The notes: generated by a model from the letters alone, not told the origin. Counted from the first letter of the stretch, positions 25,112 through 34,105 are shown. The stretch is DNA of 64,000 nucleotides from Terriglobia bacterium (GCA_020072845.1 JAIQGF010000011.1:286173-350172); one strand, 5' to 3'. Made by a program: numbers and translations.

Positions 25112-26761
25112 ATGTCGGACCACAAGCACCTGCCTCCTCGCGAGCTCTGGCCTTCGCGGATCTACACGCTGCCGGAGTTTGCGTCGTACCCCGACCGGCT
25201 GAATCCGACCGAGGAGTTGCTGGACAAACAGGTCGCGGCCGGCCGGGGCGACCGCGCGGCCATACTGTTCGACGATCAGCGAATCACGTACGCGCAGTTG
25301 CTTGCCCAGTCCAACAAGCTGGGCAACGCGCTGCGCGGGCTCGGAGTCAACGAGGGCGACCGCGTCATCCTGCGCACTCCCAACATCCCGCCCGCGCTGG
25401 TAACCAACTTCGCGGTGCTGAAACTGGGAGCGGTGCTGACTCCGACCTCGCCGTTGTTCTCGCGCTCGGAAATCGCGCACGTGGCCAACGACGCCGAGGC
25501 GGTCGCGATCGTCGTGCATGCGGCGCTTCTGGGCGAACTGGAAGCGGCCCGCGAAAACCTGAAAACCGTCGAGAACATCATCGTGATCGGCGGCGAACCG
25601 GCAGAGCTGAAGGCCAAGGGCTTCATACCGTACAGCGAGCTTTTGCCATCCGGGAGCGCATCCCTGGATCCGGTACGGCGCGAGCGCCTGGACCTCGGCA
25701 TCCTGCTTTACACCTCCGGCACCACCGGCGCGCCCAAGGGCACGGTTCACTTCGTCGAAGAACTGCTCATTATCCCCGACGCGTTCGGGAAGTATGGCTG
25801 GCGCGTGACGGAGAACGACGTGATCGGGGGGACCGCCCCGCTGGCATTTGGCGCGGGGTACTCGACCTTCGCCACGATTCCGTTCCGCTTCGGCGCAGCG
25901 GCATCGCTGATCTCGAAGTTCGATCCGGTCAAGGTCTTCGAAACCATCCAGAAGCACAAGATCAGCGTGCTCTCGCTGGCGCCGACGGCCTACCGGAAAA
26001 TGCTGCAGATACCGGACGCGGAGAAAAATTACGACCTCAGCACGCTGCGCATCTGCACCGGCGGCGGCGAAAGCCTGACCGCAGTGACCTACAACGCCTG
26101 GAAAAGCAAATTCGGGATTGAAATCTTCGAGGGCCTGGGCACGACGGAAATGATGTACGTGTTCGCTTCGAATGTGGTCAGCCGGAAGGCGAAGGCGGGT
26201 TCGTTCGGACAGGCGGTTCCCGGCTACGAGCTCAAGGTGGTGGACGAAGACGGGAAGGAAACCAAGCCCGGCAACGCCGGCCACTTTTTGGCGCGCGGAC
26301 CCACCGGCACCATCTACTGGCGCGAACCCGACAAGCAACGTCACGCGATCACGCCGGACGGCTGGAACCGGGCCGGGGATTACGTGTACGTGGACGAGGA
26401 GGGGTACTTCTGGTTCGTGTCGCGCGAGGACGACGTCATCAAGAGCTCGGCCTATCGCATCGGACCGGAGGAGATCGAGGTGACCCTCAATGCTCATCCG
26501 GCGGTGGCGGAGGCGGCCGTGATCGGCGTTCCCGACGAAGTCCGCGGCCAAATCGCCAAGGCCTTTGTTGTGATGAAGCCGGGCGAAACGGTCAGCTCCG
26601 AAGCGTTGATCGAGTTCTGCCGCGGCAAGATCGCGACCTACAAGATGCCGCGGGAGATCGAGGTGGTGGCGGAACTGCCCCGCACCCCGACGGGCAAACT
26701 GTTGCGGCGGGTGTTGCGCGCGAAAGATGCGGCCAAGGCGGCAGCCAAGACCGCAGTGTAG
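25112..26761 (+). CDS. Acyl/aryl-CoA ligase (AMP-forming, ANL superfamily)
   Basis: A 549-residue adenylate-forming ligase that would activate a carboxylic acid with ATP and CoA. The P-loop motif LLYTSGTTGAPKGTVH is near residues 196-211, FEGLGTTEMMYVF is motif A5, GDYVYVDEEGYFWFVSREDDVIKSSAYRIGP contains the hinge Asp region, and PRTPTGKLLRRVLR contains the catalytic Lys. Its overall form is closest to the benzoate/aminobenzoate-CoA ligase branch, so an aromatic acid is the best guess, as an inference. It has GAGGAGGAAAGA before the ATG and is the last gene of the unit; a strong terminator follows at 26838-26879. Confidence 0.9.
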   Translation: MSDHKHLPPRELWPSRIYTLPEFASYPDRLNPTEELLDKQVAAGRGDRAAILFDDQRITYAQLLAQSNKLGNALRGLGVNEGDRVILRTPNIPPALVTNFAVLKLGAVLTPTSPLFSRSEIAHVANDAEAVAIVVHAALLGELEAARENLKTVENIIVIGGEPAELKAKGFIPYSELLPSGSASLDPVRRERLDLGILLYTSGTTGAPKGTVHFVEELLIIPDAFGKYGWRVTENDVIGGTAPLAFGAGYSTFATIPFRFGAAASLISKFDPVKVFETIQKHKISVLSLAPTAYRKMLQIPDAEKNYDLSTLRICTGGGESLTAVTYNAWKSKFGIEIFEGLGTTEMMYVFASNVVSRKAKAGSFGQAVPGYELKVVDEDGKETKPGNAGHFLARGPTGTIYWREPDKQRHAITPDGWNRAGDYVYVDEEGYFWFVSREDDVIKSSAYRIGPEEIEVTLNAHPAVAEAAVIGVPDEVRGQIAKAFVVMKPGETVSSEALIEFCRGKIATYKMPREIEVVAELPRTPTGKLLRRVLRAKDAAKAAAKTAV

Positions 26762-26837
26762 AGTGCTTAACCTGCGGGAGGTTGAGCACACGGCACCCAA
26801 TGCGCGCGGGAACGGCTAAGCAGCTCTCCCGTGCACC

Positions 26838-26879
26838 GGTGGACACCAGGGCAGTTTGGCCCTGGTGTTCACCTTTTTC
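26838..26879 (+). terminator. Rho-independent terminator of the CoA-transferase operon
   Basis: GGTGGACACCAGGGC (26838-26852) pairs with GCCCTGGTGTTCACC (26859-26873), 15 bp with one G-T, loop of 6, followed by TTTTTC. It separates the CoA-activation genes from the PAS/hydrolase/ABC unit. Confidence 0.92.
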
Positions 26880-26922
26880 ATGCCATGCCGCCTCGCTGCG
26901 GTTGTGGTGTAATCTCTGATCC

Positions 26923-27378
26923 ATGAACCCCACCATCAGCCATTCCAGGTTGTGCGAACAAATCGTCGAGGATGCGCAAGCGGGAATCATCTTCGCCGAC
27001 GAAGGCGGCATTATCCGCCTGTGGAACAGCGGCGCGGAAGCCATGTTTGGCTACACCGCCGCGGAGGCGATCGGCCAAACCATGGAGATGATCATCCCCG
27101 AAAAACATCGAGCCCACCACAACGAGGGCTACGCACGGGTGATGCAAACCGGGATCACGAAGTATGGACGGGATGCGCTCGCCGTTCCCGCGCTGCGCAA
27201 GGACGGCACCCGAATTTCCATCGAGTTCACCATTGTTCTGGTGCGGTCGGCGGAAGGCGGCATGCTGGGCGCGGCGGCGATCGTGCAGGACGTCACGGCG
27301 CGCTGGGAACGCGATAAGGCGCTGCGCGCCCGCCTGGCTGCGCTGGAAAACAAAACCACCCAACCGCAGCGGCCGTAG
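26923..27378 (+). CDS. Stand-alone PAS-domain protein
   Basis: A 151-residue protein made of a single PAS domain: IVEDAQAGIIFADEGGIIRLWNSGAEAMFGYTAAEAIG, then RKDGTRISIEFTIVLVRSAEGGMLGAAAIVQDVTARWE. This is the standard fold with the closing D-x-T of PAS/PAC. There is no kinase, cyclase or DNA-binding output. It begins the second transcription unit after a terminator, so it could be a ligand-binding or partner-binding sensor. It may sense the same compound as the neighbouring ABC importer, which is an inference. The short helical C-terminus may dimerise. Confidence 0.87.
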   Translation: MNPTISHSRLCEQIVEDAQAGIIFADEGGIIRLWNSGAEAMFGYTAAEAIGQTMEMIIPEKHRAHHNEGYARVMQTGITKYGRDALAVPALRKDGTRISIEFTIVLVRSAEGGMLGAAAIVQDVTARWERDKALRARLAALENKTTQPQRP

Positions 27379-27401
27379 GCGGCGCCCGGAAGCAGGAGAT
27401 C

Positions 27402-28130
27402 ATGAACTTCGACCGAGTGGATGTCGGCAAGGCGGGACAAGCTATCCCGGGATATCTTCTTGCCAAGGAAAAGGTCCGGGGCGGCGCGCTGTTGCTGCAT
27501 CCCTACGGCGGAAGCAAGGAGCACATGCTCGGTCTGGCGGCCAGCCTGGCGGAAGATGGCTGGGCGGCGCTGGCGATCGACAACTGCGGTCACGGCGAAA
27601 ACACCGCCGCCATCGGGACGGGGATGGTGCAGGAAGTGGAAGCGGGGCTGAGTTACCTGCGCCGCTACGGGCGCACGGCCGCGCTGGGGTTGAGTATCGG
27701 CGGGCGCCTGGCGCTGACCTCCACCGCCGACTGCATGGTGGCGATTTCACCGTCGGTGATTGTCGAAATGTCGCCGCAGGGGAAGTGGATGTTTGAAAAC
27801 TTTCCCAGCCCCGGCGTGCGCGAGCCGTATCCCGGATACGTGGTCAAGTTGCTGGAAGAACTGGGGCCGGTCGAGAGCCACACGCGTCCGTGCCTGATCC
27901 TGTATGCCGAGCGCGACATCCCGGCCATCATGAACGGGGCGGCCGGACTGAAGGCAGCGCTGCCCAACGCCGAGATCCGCACCATCACGCGCGACGTCCG
28001 CCCCGACATCCAGCACGAGAACGGATTTATCCGCTATCTGCCCCGCTGGTTCAACCACGGCGAACTGAAGTTCAATTCCGAGGTGTACCAGTCCGCGGCG
28101 GCCTGGCTGGCGCAGGCGACGCGGGCATGA
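27402..28130 (+). CDS. Alpha/beta hydrolase (dienelactone-hydrolase-like)
   Basis: A 242-residue hydrolase. LLLHPYGGSKEHM gives the oxyanion region (HPYGG), GLSIGGRLAL is the nucleophile elbow with Ser near residue 99, an Asp follows near YAERDIP (Asp about 171), and the His is probably in DIQHENGF. Substrate is unknown; such enzymes cleave esters, lactones or thioesters. It starts 24 bases after the PAS gene and may form part of the organic-acid pathway. The first 27 residues lack a signal peptide, so it is cytoplasmic. Confidence 0.82.
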   Translation: MNFDRVDVGKAGQAIPGYLLAKEKVRGGALLLHPYGGSKEHMLGLAASLAEDGWAALAIDNCGHGENTAAIGTGMVQEVEAGLSYLRRYGRTAALGLSIGGRLALTSTADCMVAISPSVIVEMSPQGKWMFENFPSPGVREPYPGYVVKLLEELGPVESHTRPCLILYAERDIPAIMNGAAGLKAALPNAEIRTITRDVRPDIQHENGFIRYLPRWFNHGELKFNSEVYQSAAAWLAQATRA

Positions 28131-28137
28131 TGGCGTC

Positions 28138-28461
28138 ATGAACGAACCCCGAGGCCGCGCTGAGATTGAAAGCCGTTTCGGCCCGCTGGGCAGCGGTAAG
28201 CAGGCATTGTCGATCCGCGGCGAAACGCTCGACGCCGGCGAACTGCTGCACCGCATGGGCCTGGACTTCGACGATGCCAAGCCGATTGACCTGATCTGCG
28301 TGGCGGAGAACCGGTATGCGGTCCGCTATTACGACGGGCAGGACCAGCGAGTCGTGGCCCACGAATTCGACGGCGACCTGAAGTTTGTGGAGGAGACACG
28401 CGCCCACGTCGCGGAGTGGATCGGCGAAGAAGCTTATTTCGCGTTCTTCGGCGGACATTGA
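28138..28461 (+). CDS. Hypothetical protein
   Basis: A 107-residue, acidic soluble protein without Cys-rich or membrane segments. It starts 8 bases after the hydrolase stop and is followed by another unknown 20 bases later, so it is in the operon. Sequence such as PIDLICVAENRYAVRYYDGQDQRVV suggests a small beta-rich fold. No family is recognised. Confidence 0.65.
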   Translation: MNEPRGRAEIESRFGPLGSGKQALSIRGETLDAGELLHRMGLDFDDAKPIDLICVAENRYAVRYYDGQDQRVVAHEFDGDLKFVEETRAHVAEWIGEEAYFAFFGGH

Positions 28462-28480
28462 GCAGGTGCGGGAAACCGAT

Positions 28481-28990
28481 ATGAGCAAGCAGCGCGTGGA
28501 AAAACGGCACCTCAGCCTGCCGGCCGCCACCACCGGCGACGCGCAGGTGATCCTTTATCTATACGAATTGCGCCGCGAGCCTGCGATGCGGGAAGCGCGG
28601 CACTTCATCTCCGCCGACTTCTGGCCGGAAAGCGCGGAAGACGTTCTTCGGCTGGCGCGCAGTTATCCCAGCCGCGAAAATACCTGGTTGCGCCAGGTGA
28701 CCAGCTACTGGGAAATGGCGGCGTCGCTGGTGTTGCGCGGCGCCTTGCATGAGGAATTGTTTTTCGACTGCAGCGGCGAGATGTATTGTGTGTTTGCCAA
28801 GTTCAAGCCGTATCTGGCCGACATTCGCAAGAAGCTGCCCTACTTTCTGTTGAACGTGGAGGCAGCGGCGGTCCGCAACCCGGAAGGACGGGCGCGATTG
28901 CAGCGGCTGGAAGCGCGGCTGGCGCGCCGGCAACAGAAGCTGGCGCAGCGCCGGGCGGCGGTGGCGGAGACCTCCGCCGGCTACACCTAG
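28481..28990 (+). CDS. Hypothetical protein with a C-terminal coiled coil
   Basis: A 169-residue soluble protein. The middle (HFISADFWPESAEDVLRLARSYPSRENTWLRQVTSYWEM) is rich in aromatics and looks like a helical DUF4760-type core, tentatively. The end (LQRLEARLARRQQKLAQRRAAVAE) is a strongly basic coiled coil. The ATG at 28481 is preferred over earlier in-frame starts overlapping the previous gene. It lies 18 bases before the ABC substrate-binding gene. Function unknown. Confidence 0.68.
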   Translation: MSKQRVEKRHLSLPAATTGDAQVILYLYELRREPAMREARHFISADFWPESAEDVLRLARSYPSRENTWLRQVTSYWEMAASLVLRGALHEELFFDCSGEMYCVFAKFKPYLADIRKKLPYFLLNVEAAAVRNPEGRARLQRLEARLARRQQKLAQRRAAVAETSAGYT

Positions 28991-29008
28991 GCGGCGGCTC
29001 TGACAACC

Positions 29009-29959
29009 ATGCGTACAGCCCGCATCGTCGCTGCACTCTGCCTGGTAATCCTGCTGGTGGCGCTCCTGTCCTTCAGGGCGCGCAAGCCAGGCCGGGTTCG
29101 GATCGCGTACGCCCCGATCCTGGCGAGCCTGCCGGTTTTCGTCGCGCAAGATCAGCAGATGTTCCAGCAGCATCGCTTGCAGGCGGAGGTGGTGTCGTTC
29201 AGCAGCAGCAACGACATGGTGAGCGGGCTGGTGGCCGGCCAGGTGGACGTGCTGCCGGCAGTGTCGCTGGTGCCGTTGTTGCACCTGGAAATCCAGTATC
29301 CGGGAAAATTTCGCGTGTTCTCGCACAGCCGCATGCGGCGCGAAAACTCGACCTACCGCCTAGTGGTCCGAGCTTCGTCTCCGGTGCAAAAACTCCAGGA
29401 CCTGAAGGGAAAGAAAGTCGGCGTGTTTCCGGGCACGTCGGCGACGCGGCTGGTGGGCGCCTTCCTGCAGCGCAACGGGGTGGACCCGGGCAGCATCCTG
29501 TTCGTCCAGTTGCCCACGTCGGCGCAGGTCGCCAGCCTGGAATCGGGCGCGGTGGACGCGCTGTTTTCCTATGACCCGCTCATCCTGATCGCCGAACCGG
29601 GACGCTACCGGGCGATTTCGAATTCCGTCTATGCCGAACTGGTCGAACCCTGCCCGTTGGGCGTGTCGGTGATTGCGCGCGCTTTCGAGCGCGCGCAGCC
29701 GGAGGCCGCCGCGCGCGCCGCCGGAGTCATCCAGGAAGGGATCGACTACGTCGGCTCGCACCCGCAGCAGGCGACCGCGCTGCTGCCGCGATTCACCCGT
29801 ATGACGCCGCAGATGGCGGGGCGCGTGAACGTGGCCGACATTACGCTTTCCAACACGGTGGACGCGGCCGTGCTGCAGCGATTTATTGACTTAATGTACG
29901 AAATCGGAGAGATTCCCGAGAAGTTCGATGCTCACCGTCTTATCGACGCAACCCGCTAG
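29009..29959 (+). CDS. ABC transporter substrate-binding protein (NMT1/TauA/SsuA-like)
   Basis: A 316-residue periplasmic-type binding protein with an N-terminal hydrophobic signal or anchor (IVAALCLVILLVALLSF). The NMT1/SsuA pattern is visible: RIAYAPILASLPVFVAQDQQMF, then GLVAGQVDVLPAVS, DLKGKKVGVFPGTSATRL and SGAVDALFSYDPLILIAEPGR. This family binds nitrate, sulfonates, thiamine precursors or aromatic acids. It shares 32 bases with the ATPase gene downstream, a tight importer operon. The ligand is unknown; context with CoA ligase and CoA-transferase genes suggests an organic acid. Confidence 0.87.
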   Translation: MRTARIVAALCLVILLVALLSFRARKPGRVRIAYAPILASLPVFVAQDQQMFQQHRLQAEVVSFSSSNDMVSGLVAGQVDVLPAVSLVPLLHLEIQYPGKFRVFSHSRMRRENSTYRLVVRASSPVQKLQDLKGKKVGVFPGTSATRLVGAFLQRNGVDPGSILFVQLPTSAQVASLESGAVDALFSYDPLILIAEPGRYRAISNSVYAELVEPCPLGVSVIARAFERAQPEAAARAAGVIQEGIDYVGSHPQQATALLPRFTRMTPQMAGRVNVADITLSNTVDAAVLQRFIDLMYEIGEIPEKFDAHRLIDATR

Positions 29960-30731
29960 GGAACCCGCGCCGGGCGAGCACGCGCTGCGCATGCGCGGCG
30001 TGGACTTCTCCTACTGTGCCGCGCCGAATGGTTCCCGGTCGCTGTACGCGGGCTTCGATCTGGCGATCGAACAGGGCTCGGTGGTGGCACTGATGGGGGC
30101 CAGCGGCAGCGGCAAAAGCACGCTGGGAAAAATGATGGCGCGCATCATCGGGCCGACCGCCGGGCGCATCGAGTGGTCGCCGCAGTTCTCCCGGCGCGCC
30201 GACGTGGTCTACATGGACCAGCACCCGATGAACAGCATCTTCCCGTGGCAAACGGTGCGCGGCAATCTGGAGTATCCGCTGGAAAAACTGGAATGGAACG
30301 AAGAAGAAAGCCGGGCGCGGGTCAGCTATCTGGCGTCCCTGTTCCGGCTGGACACGGTGCTGGAGTCGCTGCCGGCGCAGATATCCGGCGGCGAGCTGCA
30401 ACGCCTGGCGCTGGCGCGGTGCCTTTCCTGGCGCCCGGGGCTGGTCATCCTGGACGAGCCGTTTTCCGCGCTGGACCGCGACGTCAAGGCGACCATCGGC
30501 CAGGCGCTGCACGAGCTTGCCACCAAGGACGGCATGACGGTGGTGCTGATCACGCATAACGTCTCCGACGCGCTCGCCATCGGCATGCGCTACGTGATCA
30601 TCGGCGACCGCCCGGTGCGCATCATTTCCGACCTTGAATTCAAGAGCCCGCATCCGCGGCAGCGCGGCGCGCTGGATTACGACACGATGGAGAAGGCGCT
30701 CATCGCGTGCATTCGCGATGGCCTGGTGTAG
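29928..30731 (+). CDS. ABC transporter ATP-binding protein (nitrate/sulfonate/taurine type)
   Basis: A 267-residue ATPase with Walker A GASGSGKST (57-65), Q-loop near YMDQHPMNSIFPWQTVRGNLEYPL, signature ISGGELQRLALARCLS, Walker B LVILDEPFSALD and H-loop LITHNVSDA. The W-Q-T-V context after the Q-loop is usual for TauB/SsuB. It overlaps the binding-protein gene by 32 bases and is 3 bases from the permease gene, so all three are one importer. Confidence 0.92.
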   Translation: MLTVLSTQPAREPAPGEHALRMRGVDFSYCAAPNGSRSLYAGFDLAIEQGSVVALMGASGSGKSTLGKMMARIIGPTAGRIEWSPQFSRRADVVYMDQHPMNSIFPWQTVRGNLEYPLEKLEWNEEESRARVSYLASLFRLDTVLESLPAQISGGELQRLALARCLSWRPGLVILDEPFSALDRDVKATIGQALHELATKDGMTVVLITHNVSDALAIGMRYVIIGDRPVRIISDLEFKSPHPRQRGALDYDTMEKALIACIRDGLV

Positions 30732-30734
30732 AAG

Positions 30735-31514
30735 ATGCCAAGACTAGCCCGGCCGCTACGAAAGCCGACCAGAGTGCTGGCGCCCATGGCGTTGCTGCTG
30801 GCGATCTGGGCTGCCGTGGCCGGTCTCGGGCTGGTGGATTCGATCGTGCTGCCGGCGCCGTGGAGCGTGGCGCGCGCTGTCGCGAGAATATTCCGCGATC
30901 GCATGGTGGTGGACGTGGCGCTGACGCTCGGCCGGGTGTTTGCCGCACTGGCGATTGCCGGCGCGGTGGGGATTCCCCTCGGCTTGTTTCTGGGGTATCG
31001 CAAGCGCTGGTATCAGATGGTGGAAGGCCCGCTGCACGCCTTGCGGTCGATTCCGGCCTCAGCCCTGTTCCCGCTGTTCCTGATCATTGCCGGCGTCGGC
31101 GAAACCTCGATCGTAGCGCTCGCCGCCTACCCCAGCCTGCTGGTGATCCTGGTAAATACCGTGACCGGCGCCGCTCTCGCCAACAAGCGCCGGCTCTACC
31201 AGGCGAAGCTGTTCGAGCTGAGCGCCTACGAGACCATCACCGAGATTCTGTTCTACGAGGCGCTGCCCAACATTTTTGACGGCATCCGCACCGCCGCGTC
31301 CTATTCCATGGTGCTGGTGATTGCGGTGGAGATGTTCGTCGGTTTGGGCGAGCACGGCCTGGGCCGCGCCATTTACGAATACCAGGCCACCTACCGCATT
31401 CCGGAAGCGTACGCCGCGGTGCTGCTGGCGGGCACTATCGGAATTTTGCTGAATCTCGGGGTGAACACGGCGCAGAACCGGATGCTGCGCTGGCTGCCGA
31501 ATGTGCACGAATAA
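30735..31514 (+). CDS. ABC transporter permease (nitrate/sulfonate/taurine type)
   Basis: A 259-residue inner-membrane permease of the TauC/SsuC family. About six hydrophobic segments are seen (e.g. APMALLLAIWAAVAGLGLVDSIV and ALFPLFLIIAGVGETSIVALAA). The EAA-like loop is ELSAYETITEILFYEALPNIFDGIRTAASYS, the coupling helix for the ATPase. It is the last gene of the importer; no terminator is obvious in the 98 bases before the next gene, which has a different composition. Confidence 0.9.
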   Translation: MPRLARPLRKPTRVLAPMALLLAIWAAVAGLGLVDSIVLPAPWSVARAVARIFRDRMVVDVALTLGRVFAALAIAGAVGIPLGLFLGYRKRWYQMVEGPLHALRSIPASALFPLFLIIAGVGETSIVALAAYPSLLVILVNTVTGAALANKRRLYQAKLFELSAYETITEILFYEALPNIFDGIRTAASYSMVLVIAVEMFVGLGEHGLGRAIYEYQATYRIPEAYAAVLLAGTIGILLNLGVNTAQNRMLRWLPNVHE

Positions 31515-31612
31515 CATACACGGCAACAAGATTCTCTCCGGAGCAGGTGGCGGGTTAACTGGCGAGATGGTTGTCAACAGTTACGTTGTGGGGCTTGAGG
31601 CATGAGCGTTCC

Positions 31613-32272
31613 ATGAAAAGAGCTTTCTTCTTCATTGCCTTCCTACTGCTGGCCACTGCGATGGCGCAGCAACAGGACGATGCCCGTCCTAGCGGGGTGA
31701 TTTTCGGAAACGTTATTGGCCAGGATGGACAGCCAGCGAAAGGCATAGGTCTAACAGCCTACCCGTTAGGGGTTGCACTCGGTGCAGTGCTTCCTAACAC
31801 AAGAACGAATGACGCTGGCGAATATCGCTTTGACAAACTTCCCTGGTGGGGCAGATACACGGTGTACGCCGATGATGAAGACGCAGGATATTCAAGAACC
31901 AGCACCGGTACCGCAGGCAGCCGACCTCCAGAAGTTGAGGTTACGCCCGAACACCGCGAAGCAGAACTTAAGGTCTACCTCCCTCCCAAAGCTGGTTTTC
32001 TGGAAATTCATTTGACCAATCGAAGAACGGGCACTGTCATCTCGGGGATGCGGATTGCAGTGATGCCGATGGACAAGCCTGCGTCGCCGTTGTTCACGAT
32101 GAGTTGCTATTCAACTCACGTCATTTTAATACCACCAGACAAGAACCTTCTGCTGCACGTGACCTCAGATGGATTCCGTGAGTGGGACGAGAGCATCGGA
32201 AAGGGAAAGCCCCTTCATCTGGCATCCGGAACTCGGCTGACCCTGGCTGTGCAACTGGAACCTTCGGACTGA
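31613..32272 (+). CDS. Secreted protein with a carboxypeptidase-regulatory-like domain
   Basis: A 219-residue exported protein. Signal peptide RAFFFIAFLLLATAMAQ is followed by a beta-sandwich of the CarboxypepD_reg type (GVIFGNVIGQDGQPAKGIGLTAYP... TNDAGEYRFDKLPWWGRYTVYA). The ATG at 31613 gives the signal peptide directly; a TTG-like start upstream would bury it. The base composition is visibly less GC-rich than the flanking ABC genes, hinting at separate origin. Such proteins are abundant in Acidobacteriota; function unknown. Confidence 0.75.
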   Translation: MKRAFFFIAFLLLATAMAQQQDDARPSGVIFGNVIGQDGQPAKGIGLTAYPLGVALGAVLPNTRTNDAGEYRFDKLPWWGRYTVYADDEDAGYSRTSTGTAGSRPPEVEVTPEHREAELKVYLPPKAGFLEIHLTNRRTGTVISGMRIAVMPMDKPASPLFTMSCYSTHVILIPPDKNLLLHVTSDGFREWDESIGKGKPLHLASGTRLTLAVQLEPSD

Positions 32273-32533
32273 TTGAGTGCTCAGAGTTGTCGTAACTGTT
32301 GATAAACCGCCTTCTCACCCGTAATCAGGACTTTGCTGTAATCCACTTCGACATTACTCAGCGGAATACTGCGTCAATATCTCCGGTTGTCGTAATTATT
32401 ACGTAGAAATAGATTCTCAATGTTGGGATAACTCATCTGCATTCAGCAACGAGGAGTGGACAAGAAATTGCATTTCGAACCTCGAAGCTCAATCCCAATT
32501 TATCTCGCACGACATACGGAGAGAGACGCCTCC

Positions 32534-33298
32534 ATGTCCATGGTGCAAGATGTTCCTTTCATCCACCAGGAATTAGAACTAATCGCACGCACGGCAACGC
32601 AGCAACAATTGACGGGGTCCCAATCGCCATCGGCGCTGTTGGAGAGCGCGCCACCCACCCGAGCAGAGCTGGCGGACATCGCCGAGATTCCCTTAGAGGT
32701 GCAGAGCGTCGTCCAACTGGTGCAAGAGCTGCTCATCATCAGCACAGGCGCCGATGGAGTGGCGGTCGCGCTCGGTGACAGTGGCAGCATGCAGTGCGTG
32801 TCCAGCATAGGAGATGCGCCGTCGGTCAATATTCCGCTGCAACTGGACGGCACGCTTTCCGGACAATGCGTGCGCACCGGACGAGTGGTGCGCTTTCAGG
32901 CCGACAACGCGGCACGGGCGTACGCGGGACCGCGATCGGCGCTGCTGGCGCCGGTCCTGCTGCACGGGTGCGTTGCCGGGTTGGTTGGAATCTTCTCCGG
33001 AGACGCGGATGCGTTCGGCAGCGGCAGCCTGGCCGCGATACGGGATGCGGCAAGCCTTCTCGGACTCTCCATGGCGAAGATCGAAGAGGCGCCGAAGCTC
33101 GCGTCGTCGTACGAAATCGGATGGGGAAAGCCGTCTTCCCGCACCCCGTCACGCCTGATGGCAGCAGAGGGTTCGCCAACGAGCCATGCCGCGGCCGTTT
33201 CCGATCGCTACCTGCTGGGCCTGCCGTGTCCTGCCTGCGGCACGTACTCACGCAGCCACGAAAACATTTGCGGAGTGTGTCAGGCTGCATTGCAGTAA
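32534..33298 (+). CDS. GAF-like domain protein with a C-terminal zinc ribbon
   Basis: A 254-residue protein. Residues of about 55-180 (VQSVVQLVQELLIISTGADGVAVALGDSGSMQCVSSIGD... LLAPVLLHGCVAGLVGIFSG) form a GAF-type small-molecule-binding fold. A flexible linker leads to CPACGTYSRSHENICGVC (two CxxC pairs), a zinc ribbon. The ATG at 32534 follows a purine-rich stretch; a GTG at 32456 is the alternative and would add 26 residues. It is convergent with the response regulator gene, so it may belong to that signalling locus or stand alone. Confidence 0.75.
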   Translation: MSMVQDVPFIHQELELIARTATQQQLTGSQSPSALLESAPPTRAELADIAEIPLEVQSVVQLVQELLIISTGADGVAVALGDSGSMQCVSSIGDAPSVNIPLQLDGTLSGQCVRTGRVVRFQADNAARAYAGPRSALLAPVLLHGCVAGLVGIFSGDADAFGSGSLAAIRDAASLLGLSMAKIEEAPKLASSYEIGWGKPSSRTPSRLMAAEGSPTSHAAAVSDRYLLGLPCPACGTYSRSHENICGVCQAALQ

Positions 33299-33393
33299 GG
33301 CAGAGTGGCTGGCCGGAAGACGCAACACGGCTCATCAGAGTCTGTGTGAGAACTGTGCCGCGCCGCTAGCGCTCGACGATCTTGTTTCACTTT

Positions 33394-33446
33394 CCCCAGC
33401 GCTGCCGCGCTGGGCTAACGAATACCGCCGCTCCGCGGCTGGATTA
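33394..33446. repeat. Twin-palindrome dispersed repeat
   Basis: CCCCAGCGC (33394-33402) pairs with GCGCTGGG (33407-33414); then CTAACGAATACC and a second palindrome CCGC-CGCTC-CGCGG (33425-33438). It lies between convergent genes and may act as a bidirectional terminator. The form resembles intergenic repeats common in acidobacterial genomes, from general recollection. Confidence 0.55.
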
Positions 33447-33499
33447 TGGGTGCGCTTGGACCACTGCGCTTCCCGAAAGTGAGTTCTCACGCAGACTCG

Positions 33500-34105
33500 T
33501 CAATGTTGGGGCGCCAGTTTCCCCTCCGCGCGCCATTTGGCGCAACACTCGGGACAAATCCCGTGGGTGATGTTCGCGCCCATGTGTTCGCTCAAATACT
33601 GTTCCAACTGTTCCCAGTAGTTCTGGTCGTTACGAACGCGTTTGCACCAGGCACAGATGGGGAGGAGCCCTTCGAGCTTGTGAACCGAGAGCAGCGCTTC
33701 CTGAAGCTCGGCGACGCGTTCCGTCAGGGATTGTTGCAGTTGCAGCACGCGCCGTCCGACGGCAACACGGGCACGCAGTTCCTCGGCATCAAAGGGCTTG
33801 GCAATGTAGTCATCCGCACCCGCGTCGAATCCTGACAGGACATCCGCTGAACTCTTGCGCGTAGCAGTCACCAGCAGGAGGTACATCGGCGTATCCGGCA
33901 ATTGGCGGGCTTTGCGGCAAATTTCGTTGCCATGCATCCCCGGCATCTGCCAGTCCAGCACCGCCAGCCGCGGGCCATCTATCTGGCAGAGAATCTTCCA
34001 TGCTTGCTTGCCGTCGCGCGCCGAAACCACCTCGTATTCGGTGGCCAGCAGCCGTTCCAGCAGATGGAGGACGAGCGGATCATCCTCAGCGACTAAGACT
34101 TTCAT
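33500..34105 (-). CDS. Response regulator with a C-terminal Cys-motif domain
   Basis: A 201-residue receiver protein. The acidic pocket is VLVAEDDP, the phospho-acceptor Asp is in [11 protein letters not shown] (about Asp53), and the conserved Lys is in YIAKPF. After a coiled-coil linker ([18 protein letters not shown]) comes a 50-residue domain with [10 protein letters not shown]...YWEQLEQY...[10 protein letters not shown], two CxxC pairs often found behind receiver or PAS domains. There is no DNA-binding or enzymatic output. Its start overlaps the end of the hybrid kinase gene by 20 bases, so it is the kinase's likely partner. It is the last gene of the signalling operon. Confidence 0.88.
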   Translation of the reverse strand: MKVLVAEDDPLVLHLLERLLATEYEVVSARDGKQAWKILCQIDGPRLAVLDWQMPGMHGNEICRKARQLPDTPMYLLLVTATRKSSADVLSGFDAGADDYIAKPFDAEELRARVAVGRRVLQLQQSLTERVAELQEALLSVHKLEGLLPICAWCKRVRNDQNYWEQLEQYLSEHMGANITHGICPECCAKWRAEGKLAPQH

